Source: JAZRWQ01 sp045541395
GTDB lineage: Bacteria; Bacillota; Clostridia; Oscillospirales; UMGS1783
Length of the DNA: 64,000 nt
Assembly: GCA_045541395.1 (NCBI GenBank)
Contig: JAZQIZ010000001.1
Span: forward strand, 310,001 to 374,000
Direction: 5' to 3'
Positions 50,510 through 58,151 of the stretch are shown here, one piece after another. A model generated the notes under the pieces. It made no database searches. It was not told the DNA's origin and saw only the letters and a list, made by a program, of their open reading frames with translations. The position numbers were made by a program, and so were the translations under genes. Position 1 is the stretch's first letter, and every line of letters starts with the position of its first letter.

Positions 50510-51307
50510 TTAATAATTGTCCTTGCACTTAGTGCAGGTAGAACAGTTATTGCAACTATCGGAACCGGTTACAACCTTAACGCCAGCACTGGAGCCCATT
50601 CTGGTAGCGCCTGCAGCAACAAGCTTCTGAACATCTTCAAGAGTCTTGATGCCGGTAGAGGCCTTAACCTGAACGTTGGGGCCAACGGTTCTCTTCATAA
50701 GAGCAACATCTTCAGCGGTAGCGCCGCCGGTGGAGAAGCCGGTGGAAGTCTTCACGAAATCGGCACCGCAATCACGGGAGATCTCGCAAGCCTTGATTTT
50801 TTCTTCGTCTGTAAGCAGGCAGGTTTCTATGATAACCTTAACGCCTATATATCTGTTAGAGCAACGTGCTGCATCAACAACGGCCTTGATATCCTGACGA
50901 ACAAGATCCCAGTTACCATCTTTTGCGGCGCCGATATTGATAACCATATCAACTTCGTCAACGCCTCTTGCAATAGCGTCTCTAACTTCGAAAGCTTTAA
51001 CTTCAGGGGTATTTGCGCCTAAGGGAAAACCTATAACGGTTGCAACCTTAACGCCGGTACCCTTCAGTTTGGAAGCTGCAAGTGCAATATGAGTGGGGTT
51101 AATGCAAACTGCAGCAAAATGATATTTTGCAGCTTCTTCACAGAACTTGATGATTTTCTCTGTTTTAGTGTTTGCATGGAGAACGGTATGGTCAAAATAC
51201 TTGGCCATTTCAGGATGAGCAAGACCGCCTGCCTGTGTACCTGTACCCATAACACCCTGCTTAACAACTTCTCTGGCAATTTCTTCGATAAGCAAATTGA
51301 TGTCCAT
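50510..51307 (-). CDS. deoC: Deoxyribose-phosphate aldolase with BMC targeting and Cys-rich tail
   Basis: DeoC splits 2-deoxyribose 5-phosphate into glyceraldehyde 3-phosphate and acetaldehyde. The 265-residue class I aldolase has the Schiff-base Lys186 in FVKTSTGF, with Asp120 and Lys215. It has two features beyond the usual 220-250 residues. An N-terminal amphipathic helix (LLIEEIAREVVKQG) with a linker is a likely encapsulation peptide. The C-terminal tail has cysteines 252, 255, 258 and 261 in a CxxCxxCxxC pattern, which could bind a metal or iron-sulfur cluster. It is the likely aldehyde source for the compartment. Confidence 0.95.
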   Translation of the reverse strand: MDINLLIEEIAREVVKQGVMGTGTQAGGLAHPEMAKYFDHTVLHANTKTEKIIKFCEEAAKYHFAAVCINPTHIALAASKLKGTGVKVATVIGFPLGANTPEVKAFEVRDAIARGVDEVDMVINIGAAKDGNWDLVRQDIKAVVDAARCSNRYIGVKVIIETCLLTDEEKIKACEISRDCGADFVKTSTGFSTGGATAEDVALMKRTVGPNVQVKASTGIKTLEDVQKLVAAGATRMGSSAGVKVVTGSDSCNNCSTCTKCKDNY

Positions 51308-51324
51308 TCTGTAGTACCTCTCTA

Positions 51325-51621
51325 TTATTTTTGGAATATTTTATTTTCTTCGGTAACGTAGCTGTCGATTATACCGGCAATAACCACATCCATCGGTGCA
51401 AACTTCTCAGTGCACCTTGCACAGGTTCTGGCAGCCCAACCTTCGGCAATTACGATTACAAGATCACCGATGCCCGCACCTACAGTATCTATTGCAATGG
51501 TTTCGGAACCGGTATCTTTTCCGAAGTTATCCAACGGCTGAATAATCATAAGCTTATGGCCGTTGAGAACTTCCTTCTTTTTGGTTGAAACTATGTTTCC
51601 TACAACACGCGCAAAAGTCAT
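51325..51621 (-). CDS. BMC-P pentameric vertex protein (EutN/CcmL family), third
   Basis: The 98-residue protein begins MTFARVVGNIVSTKKKEVLNG and contains IAIDTVGAGIGDLVIVIAEG, the EutN/CcmL pattern. Such pentamers cap the vertices. It has a Cys-x-x-Cys (CARC) near the C-terminus. It starts at the last base of the preceding gene's stop codon. It is the third of three in a row. Confidence 0.95.
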   Translation of the reverse strand: MTFARVVGNIVSTKKKEVLNGHKLMIIQPLDNFGKDTGSETIAIDTVGAGIGDLVIVIAEGWAARTCARCTEKFAPMDVVIAGIIDSYVTEENKIFQK

Positions 51622-51899
51622 TACTCATTCCCCTTTGTGGTGTAATAGTAATCCAGAATACCGGTAATACCGGCATCTGCACAAACAGTAGGATCAGGCA
51701 AAGTCATAGCGCCCTCCTTACTTTTTGCGTAAAAAACTGTTTCCCCTACTCCGGCGCCAATAATATCAACACCTACAAGAGGAGACCCGGCATCTTTACC
51801 GGAAGAATCAAGGGGTTGCATAACAACAAGCTTTATACCCTCAAGGTTTTGAAGCTTTCTTGTGCAGACCACCGATCCGATCACTTTGGCAAGCTGCAT
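51621..51899 (-). CDS. BMC-P pentameric vertex protein, second
   Basis: The 92-residue protein starts MQLAKVIGSVVCTRKLQNLEG and has LVGVDIIGAGVGETVFYAKS, the EutN/CcmL core. AGGGTGATA lies before the ATG. Its pore-facing and edge residues differ from the two flanking paralogs, suggesting specialised vertices. Confidence 0.95.
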   Translation of the reverse strand: MQLAKVIGSVVCTRKLQNLEGIKLVVMQPLDSSGKDAGSPLVGVDIIGAGVGETVFYAKSKEGAMTLPDPTVCADAGITGILDYYYTTKGNE

Positions 51900-51913
51900 A
51901 TTATCACCCTGCC

Positions 51914-52243
51914 CTACTTAGCTGAATGAGCCGGAATTTTGGCATCGGCAACCGCCTTTTCATAAGACAGTTTGCCTTCGATTTCTATGTAATCAACTAT
52001 CGCCATAATAGTAGCATCAACAGGTTTGTTAGTAGTAACTTCGGTCTGACGGGCTGAAGAACCGCCAACCACCAGAACAACTTCACCGTAGCCTGCGCCG
52101 ATAGCATCTATAGCAACAGCACATTTTCCGTCATTCTTTAAATTGGTTACATTCACCGGCTGAACAACAAGCATTTTAAGCCCTTCGAGCTTTTCTTCCT
52201 TTGCCGTACAAACGACGGTACCTACAACTCTTGCTGCGTACAC
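51914..52243 (-). CDS. BMC-P pentameric vertex protein, first
   Basis: This is the first gene of the BMC operon. The protein is about 109 residues, begins YAARVVGTVVCTAKEEKLEG, and has VAIDAIGAGYGEVVLVVGG, the EutN/CcmL core. An ATG at 52249 lies only two bases after AGGAGG, too close. The GTG at 52243 has eight bases of spacing and is taken as the start. The promoter lies at 52283-52311. Confidence 0.92.
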   Translation of the reverse strand: MYAARVVGTVVCTAKEEKLEGLKMLVVQPVNVTNLKNDGKCAVAIDAIGAGYGEVVLVVGGSSARQTEVTTNKPVDATIMAIVDYIEIEGKLSYEKAVADAKIPAHSAK

Positions 52244-52282
52244 AAACATAACCTCCTTTTAACACATATAAAGCTATATTAA

Positions 52283-52311
52283 ATAATAATACAAATAGCC
52301 CGTTATGTCAA
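52283..52311 (-). promoter_or_regulatory. Promoter of the BMC operon
   Basis: A perfect TTGACA (52306-52311), 17 bases, then TATTAT (52283-52288) on the minus strand, about 34 bases before the first gene. No operator or riboswitch is evident nearby, so expression may be constitutive or controlled elsewhere. Confidence 0.82.
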
Positions 52312-52360
52312 GTGAAATTTAGCAAAAACGCGCAGTTTTTGCCCTGCCTGAACGGGTGAA

Positions 52361-55300
52361 TTAAAACAAACTGAACATACTCATTTGCGCATTTTCGTCA
52401 AGACCTTCAAATAACCCTTTTGAGCGCAAGGCTTCCACTGTCTTTTTCGCAAGGCCGCAACGGTCGGAAAGCTCTGCTACAGACATAAATCTTTCACTGC
52501 TTCTTTGAGACTTTATTGCTGCGGCATCTTCCAAGGAAACCTCAGGAATAATTCCAAGCGGCGGGATAATCTTATTATCCCTTACTGTAAAGCATAATAT
52601 ATCGGATCCATAAAGTTCGAAATCAGAAAGAGTCATTCCGTTTTGATGCATATCATACATTGCTCTCATTAGCACGCAGGCATCATCTCGCTCTGATTTT
52701 CCGAAGCTTCTTACCAAAGATTCTCTGGTCTCAAAATATATATTTTTATCAACCCTGTCTGCAAAAGCGGATAGTACTGCCGCATAAAAATAAACCGGGT
52801 TATTCTTTTTATGCCAAAGGAGTCTATATACCGTATAAGCATAATCAGCATCATTAAGACAATCAACAAGATCGCTGATGCCCGTGATCGGACGGCCGTA
52901 TTCTCTGATTTTAAATGAAGCACTTATGCCTTCAAGACCATCTGTAACTACCGACGCACCTTCTTTTTTCTCAAAAAGCGAATAAACAGAATTATCTGTC
53001 AGAGGAACATCCTTAACCGGCTTGCCTGTAAGGTATTCAAGCAGCCTTAGGACAGTCTTGTCGGGATTGTCACAAAAATCAATACGCACCAGAACGTCTC
53101 TAAAAGCACTAAGATCAAAGTGAGAAGCTTTATTTGATACTCCTTCCTCCGAAAAAACTTTATGGATAGGCGAAAAATCAAAATAGTCCATATTTTTTGG
53201 CACAATAAATATACTATTTGAATCAAGACGTAGCTGTTTCTTTGATTTTTCCATAAGCAGATAAGAACGTCTTGCAACGTTTTCGCGAACAACAGTGTGA
53301 TTATTTTCCTCGTATCTTCTTATATAACCGCGAACAGAATCATGCGCAAGATATTCCATATGAGAGCCGTAAAAGTAATGATCTTTACCAAGCAGAGAAT
53401 CTATACAACAGAAAAATTCATTTTTATATTCAGGTAAAATACAAATTTCCAATACACTGATTTTTTCATTTGTTGAGAAGTCAATGCCGTTTTCGTATGG
53501 GTCCGTATCTGTAAGACCAAGCAAAAACGAGCAGAGGTAGGTGCTTAATTCGCCGGAAAAGGAACAGGGATAACCATTCTTTATTGATGCCCTATGCAGT
53601 TCTTTTGCAAAAAGAATTAATTTATCCGTACCGCATTTTTCAAGATGAATTATTTCTTTTGCAAGTCTGTCTTTTCTGGCAAGATCCTCAGTATTATCGC
53701 TTATAAGGTCTCTCAGTTTTTCAGTTCCCTCATAAATGCCGGTGCCGTCAGGCATTTTTGTCATATCTTCGCACATATCTGCAAGCATATTTGGATTATT
53801 AATAACCAAATTTTTTGCAGTATCACTATCTACCCACTTAAAATCAGCGAGCATTTCATCTGTGGTTTTAAAATATATCGGACCTTTACTATGGTCAAAT
53901 CTGTTACCGCGAACAGAAAGAGCAATATCCCTAACTATTTCTTGCTCCTCCTCCAGAAAATGAGCATCGGACGTAGCCACAACAGGTATATCCAACATTT
54001 TTGCATACTGCATCAGTCTTGTATACATTTTTCTTAACTGGTCTGATTCCTGCATAAATCCGTTATCGACCATATTCATATTATTACTTAAAGGTTGTAT
54101 CTCTAAATAATCGTAAAAACGGCAAGCCGCCAGCAGGTCCTCCTCACTTCGCTCATCAAGAAGCATTTTGAATAATTCCCCGTCACAGCACGAAGATCCT
54201 ATCAACAAACCGTTGCGATTAGCATTCAAAATACTTTTGGGCACAAGAGGAAATTTTTGATAATAATTATCGTGGGATATGGAGATCAATCTGTAAAGGT
54301 TCTTTAACCCCTCCCTGTTTTTTGCCAATATAGTTGCGTGGGTAGAGCGTTGAGCACTGACGTTCTCACCTTTTAAAGATGAATTAATAAGGCCAACGTT
54401 ATGAACACCATTTGAACTTTCAAGTCTATTTAAAAGATATATAAAAATATACGCAAGTTCGTTAGCATCATCATAGGCCCGATGATGCTTGAATTTAGGA
54501 GCACCGATATGCTCTGCTACAATATTAAGTTTGACGCTTTTCAATTCAGGAAAAATACTTCGGCAAATAGGAACCGTATCAATATAAGTATAATCAAACA
54601 AAAGACCGCATCTTCTGGCTGCTGCACGCATAAAGCCACAGTCAAAATTAGCATTATGTGCAACTAACACACTGTCCTTAGCATAATCAAAAAACATTTT
54701 AAGGGCAGTTTCCTCATCCGGCGCGTTAGCAACCATTGCATCCGTAATACCGGTAAGCTCAGTGATTCTTTCAGGTATTTTCATTTTCGGATTAACAAAA
54801 GTACTGAAAACCTCTTTGCATTCACCGTTTTCAACTACAACAGCGCCTATTTCGGTTATTCTATCTAAAGCAACGCTAAGACCTGTTGTTTCAATATCAA
54901 AAACAACAAACCGATCATTAAAGCCGATCGTACTGCTACCATAAACGGCAGATTCAGAATCCTCTACCAAATAAACCTCACTGGCGCATATAACTTTTAT
55001 ATCTTTCCCAATTGCTGCTTTGGCAGCCATTGGGAATGAGTGGCATACACCATGATCAGTTATAGCAACGGACTTAAGCCCCCATTTAACTGCTCTTTCA
55101 ACTATTTCTTCGGGAGTTGCCAATCCGTCGGCAGAAGACATTGTTGAATGTATGTGAAGTTCTGAACGCTTTTCCGAAGCTTTATCTTCTCTTTCAACCT
55201 TTACGGCACCGCAAATTGATCTCGGGCGCAAAATAATGCCGCCTGAACGCATATCCTCTTCAGCTTTTCCGTAAACCATAATGTAATCACCGTCATTCAA

Positions 55301-56095
55301 ATTATCGGCTGCTTCAGAGGTTTTATCGGTGATGAAAAATTTACAGTCAACAGCGCCGGTTTTATCTTCAACAGAAAACACCATTAACTGTGAATTTTCG
55401 CCTAAAGTCAGTTTTTTTGCACCATAAACCGATCCGGTTACTGTAATCATACCCGAATCAGCGCGGATATCAGAAATATCTATTGAAGCCTGCTCGATTT
55501 TTTTACCCATAATAATTCTATTAGGAGCCAAAGCCTCTTTAGGCTTAGAAACAGGCTTAAACTCAGGCTTTTCTTCATAAACACTGATTTTTTCTTTAAA
55601 CTGATCGTAAGTTAACTTTTCGATTTCCTTGTCATAAAATGAGCAATTAATCCGAACACCGAACTTGTTAAACAGAAAATCGGAAACCTTTTGCTCACAT
55701 TTTATTTCCTTTAACATTCCCGAACCGCCAAAATTTACGCATATGGCGAAATCATCGGCGGAGTATTTAAATTGGCCGTCACAGTATCCTGACAAAACGG
55801 GAATCTCGCAGGTCAACTGCTCCATTACGTTAGAAATGTAGCGTGCATCGGGGATGCCATTGTAGCAATCTATAAGCGTGATCTCTTTAAGGCTGTAAAC
55901 AGCGCTTATATTTTTTTTAAGCAAAGAAACAACCGATGGAATAACGTATTCATTAAAAAGAATATAAGCTTTTAGTTTTCGTTCTTCTTTATTTGCAAAT
56001 ATTTTTTTCACTTTTGCAAACTGCAAAATATCCCGCAGGGCATCATCCTGCGGGTATTTTGAGAAATATTCATAAAAGCTTTTTAGTTCAGCCAT
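52361..56095 (-). CDS. PolC-like protein with intact exonuclease/PHP and degenerate polymerase
   Basis: The 1244-residue protein follows the PolC domain order: N-terminal domain, OB domain (about 205-300), PHP domain split by a DEDDh exonuclease, then a polymerase-derived region. PHP ligands are visible (His314, His316, Asp347, His348, Glu373, Asp710, His712). Exonuclease residues are Asp400, Glu402, Asp485, His538 and Asp543. In the palm, the catalytic Asp-x-Asp of PolC (in DIDLNFS) aligns to Val881 and Glu883, while the third Asp (in RIDFCDN) remains. The KRTTGQHPGG and KAHAAAY motifs and the zinc-ribbon cysteines are lost, and the protein is about 200 residues shorter than usual. The C-terminus keeps a clamp-binding-like QMSMFSLF. 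It is probably not an active polymerase. Confidence 0.88.
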   Translation of the reverse strand: MAELKSFYEYFSKYPQDDALRDILQFAKVKKIFANKEERKLKAYILFNEYVIPSVVSLLKKNISAVYSLKEITLIDCYNGIPDARYISNVMEQLTCEIPVLSGYCDGQFKYSADDFAICVNFGGSGMLKEIKCEQKVSDFLFNKFGVRINCSFYDKEIEKLTYDQFKEKISVYEEKPEFKPVSKPKEALAPNRIIMGKKIEQASIDISDIRADSGMITVTGSVYGAKKLTLGENSQLMVFSVEDKTGAVDCKFFITDKTSEAADNLNDGDYIMVYGKAEEDMRSGGIILRPRSICGAVKVEREDKASEKRSELHIHSTMSSADGLATPEEIVERAVKWGLKSVAITDHGVCHSFPMAAKAAIGKDIKVICASEVYLVEDSESAVYGSSTIGFNDRFVVFDIETTGLSVALDRITEIGAVVVENGECKEVFSTFVNPKMKIPERITELTGITDAMVANAPDEETALKMFFDYAKDSVLVAHNANFDCGFMRAAARRCGLLFDYTYIDTVPICRSIFPELKSVKLNIVAEHIGAPKFKHHRAYDDANELAYIFIYLLNRLESSNGVHNVGLINSSLKGENVSAQRSTHATILAKNREGLKNLYRLISISHDNYYQKFPLVPKSILNANRNGLLIGSSCCDGELFKMLLDERSEEDLLAACRFYDYLEIQPLSNNMNMVDNGFMQESDQLRKMYTRLMQYAKMLDIPVVATSDAHFLEEEQEIVRDIALSVRGNRFDHSKGPIYFKTTDEMLADFKWVDSDTAKNLVINNPNMLADMCEDMTKMPDGTGIYEGTEKLRDLISDNTEDLARKDRLAKEIIHLEKCGTDKLILFAKELHRASIKNGYPCSFSGELSTYLCSFLLGLTDTDPYENGIDFSTNEKISVLEICILPEYKNEFFCCIDSLLGKDHYFYGSHMEYLAHDSVRGYIRRYEENNHTVVRENVARRSYLLMEKSKKQLRLDSNSIFIVPKNMDYFDFSPIHKVFSEEGVSNKASHFDLSAFRDVLVRIDFCDNPDKTVLRLLEYLTGKPVKDVPLTDNSVYSLFEKKEGASVVTDGLEGISASFKIREYGRPITGISDLVDCLNDADYAYTVYRLLWHKKNNPVYFYAAVLSAFADRVDKNIYFETRESLVRSFGKSERDDACVLMRAMYDMHQNGMTLSDFELYGSDILCFTVRDNKIIPPLGIIPEVSLEDAAAIKSQRSSERFMSVAELSDRCGLAKKTVEALRSKGLFEGLDENAQMSMFSLF

Positions 56096-56097
56096 AC

Positions 56098-57132
56098 TTA
56101 CATACTCTCTATTTCTTTCATAAGCTCATTTAAAACGTTTTCAGATGAAATATTTCTAATTATTTCACCCTTTTTTATAAGAGACCAGTGACCGTTACCG
56201 CCGGCAACACCGATATCTGCATTTCTTGCCTCACCCGGGCCGTTAACCGCACACCCCATTACGGCAACGGTAATATTTTTATTGGAAACCGAAAGGACAT
56301 CCTCAACTCTTTTTGCAAGACCAATAACGTCAACCTGAGTGCGGCCGCAAGTAGGACACGCTACAACGTTTACACCGTTGCATAGACCAATGGAGCGTAA
56401 TATTTTCTTTGCAGCGTATATCTCTTCTTTGGGATCGGCGGTCAAGGATACTCTTATAGTATCACCTATACCGTCTAATAGTAATGCACCGATTCCTATG
56501 CTTGATTTAACAATACCGGTTCCAACAGTACCCGCTTCAGTAACACCGATATGCAGAGGATAGTTGGTTTTCTGCGAAAGTATCCTGTTTGCCTCTACTG
56601 TATGACGAACGTCTGCAGATTTAACCGAGATAACAATATTGTTATAATCAAATCTTTCAATAAGAGAAGCACTGTAAAGGGCGCTTTCGGCAAGAGCTTC
56701 CGCTGTAACGCCGTTATATTTTTTAAGTATTTCCTTTTCAAGCGATCCGGAATTAACACCCACTCGAATAGGAACGTTATTTTGTTTGCAGGCTTTCACA
56801 ACTTCCTGAACACGAGAATTATCACCGATATTACCGGGATTGATACGTATTTTATCAGCACCGGCGCCAACACTTTCTATTGCAAGTCTGTAGTTAAAAT
56901 GTATATCGGCAACAACAGGTATTGAAATATTCTTTTTCAGCATTTCAACTGTTTTCAGACTTTCAGTATCAGGCACGGCAAGTCTTATAATATCGCAACC
57001 TATTTCTTCAAGAGCTCTTGCCTGCCGGACGCAGGATTCGGAATCTCTCGAATCCGTATTAAGCATACTTTGTATAAGAACAGGACTTCCGCCTCCCAGT
57101 TCTTTTTTGCCAACTAATATTTTCTTTGTCAT
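56098..57132 (-). CDS. ispG: 4-Hydroxy-3-methylbut-2-en-1-yl diphosphate synthase
   Basis: IspG converts MEcPP to HMBPP, the next-to-last step of the DXP isoprenoid route, using a [4Fe-4S] cluster. The 344-residue protein has the cluster cysteines in CPTCGRT and GCAVNGPGEA, with DIHFNYRLA and IRINPGNIG in the TIM barrel. AAAGGTG lies before the ATG, which overlaps the rseP stop by four bases. It is followed by the polC-like gene. Confidence 0.97.
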   Translation of the reverse strand: MTKKILVGKKELGGGSPVLIQSMLNTDSRDSESCVRQARALEEIGCDIIRLAVPDTESLKTVEMLKKNISIPVVADIHFNYRLAIESVGAGADKIRINPGNIGDNSRVQEVVKACKQNNVPIRVGVNSGSLEKEILKKYNGVTAEALAESALYSASLIERFDYNNIVISVKSADVRHTVEANRILSQKTNYPLHIGVTEAGTVGTGIVKSSIGIGALLLDGIGDTIRVSLTADPKEEIYAAKKILRSIGLCNGVNVVACPTCGRTQVDVIGLAKRVEDVLSVSNKNITVAVMGCAVNGPGEARNADIGVAGGNGHWSLIKKGEIIRNISSENVLNELMKEIESM

Positions 57133-58151
57133 TTAAACACCTTTATAATATCATTTATAAATACAAATACAGTTAGACCCATCAGCAGAATAAAGCCGAT
57201 TAAATGAACAACCGATTCATATTTTTGCGGTATGGGCCTTCTTATAATTGCTTCGACTATGATCATAAAAATTCTGCCGCCATCCAATGCAGGTATGGGC
57301 AAAAGATTCATAACACCCAGGTTCAAGGCTATAAAGGCAATCAGATTCAGAACAGAAAGGGCACCGTATTCAACAGTTTGCTGTACCATTACGGTTATGC
57401 CAACAGGACCTGAAAGCTCATTAACGCCAACACGTCCAGTAACCAAATACACAACCGACTTCCATACAAGCCTAATGATCGATATGCTTTCAGTCACACT
57501 GTTCTTAAGTATTGAACCTAAGGTATTTTCTTTGGCTAACAAATTTATACCCATTTTATAACCGTTCTCGGTTTTAATCAAAGGAATGTTTTCAAGATCG
57601 ATTCTTTCACCGTTTCTGATAACCTTAGCATCAAATTGCTCTGTTTCAATATTTGAAACAGCAAAATTAAGATCCATATAGTTCATAACGGCGTAGCCGT
57701 CAATTGAAACTATTTTGTCGCCCTCCTTCAGAACAGTTTGTTCCGGAAGGCCAATTTTATCGATTTCAGTAGAAACGTATGCAGGAACAAAACAGTTTAT
57801 TATTAATACGATTATAAACCCAACAAGAATATTCATTGCAGCTCCTGCAAGCAGCACTGCAATTCGCTGAAGTTTTGTTTTATTGCCAAATGCCCTATGA
57901 TTATCCTTATGGGCATCTTCGTCTTCACCTTCCATTTTACAAAAACCGCCTATGGGCAAAGCTTTAATATAAAAGGTTGTTTCCTTGCCCTGTTTTTTGA
58001 AAATCGTAGGGCCCATACCGATAGAAAATTCATTAACACCTATGCCACATTTCTTTGCAACTATATAATGGCCGAATTCGTGTACCAGAATTAAAATTCC
58101 AAATGTGAATATTGTAATAATTATACTTATAAACGTGTTAATTATACTCAC
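57129..58151 (-). CDS. rseP: Site-2 protease RseP (M50)
   Basis: This membrane zinc protease cleaves transmembrane substrates within the lipid bilayer. The roughly 340-residue protein shows HEFGH in its first membrane segment, a PDZ domain (IDKIGLPEQTVLKEGDKIVSIDG) and the C-terminal LPIPALDGGR with the metal-binding Asp. The start is uncertain: there is no ATG near the family N-terminus, a GTG at 58151 is in frame, and an ATT eight bases after AGGAG at the dxr stop is another candidate. It overlaps dxr slightly. Confidence 0.93.
   Translation of the reverse strand: MSIINTFISIIITIFTFGILILVHEFGHYIVAKKCGIGVNEFSIGMGPTIFKKQGKETTFYIKALPIGGFCKMEGEDEDAHKDNHRAFGNKTKLQRIAVLLAGAAMNILVGFIIVLIINCFVPAYVSTEIDKIGLPEQTVLKEGDKIVSIDGYAVMNYMDLNFAVSNIETEQFDAKVIRNGERIDLENIPLIKTENGYKMGINLLAKENTLGSILKNSVTESISIIRLVWKSVVYLVTGRVGVNELSGPVGITVMVQQTVEYGALSVLNLIAFIALNLGVMNLLPIPALDGGRIFMIIVEAIIRRPIPQKYESVVHLIGFILLMGLTVFVFINDIIKVFK

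Noticed and set aside
49363..50532. A 389-codon plus-strand open frame
   Set aside because: It is fully antisense to the aldehyde dehydrogenase gene, has an unnatural Asn/Cys-rich composition, and no ribosome site or homology.
45107..52249. Classical ethanolamine or propanediol compartment
   Set aside because: No EutBC, PduCDE, glycyl radical enzyme or B12 genes are present; the only candidate aldehyde source is DeoC.
52322..52342. GCAAAAAC/GTTTTTGC hairpin as the terminator of the PolC-like gene
   Set aside because: The stem is short and AT-rich and no clear T run follows. It may contribute, but support is too weak to list.
52361..56095. Sequencing frameshift as the cause of the odd PolC
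   Set aside because: The frame is open from start to the clamp-binding-like end, and recognisable PolC segments lie in one frame on both sides of the altered palm. Divergence, not a frameshift, explains it.
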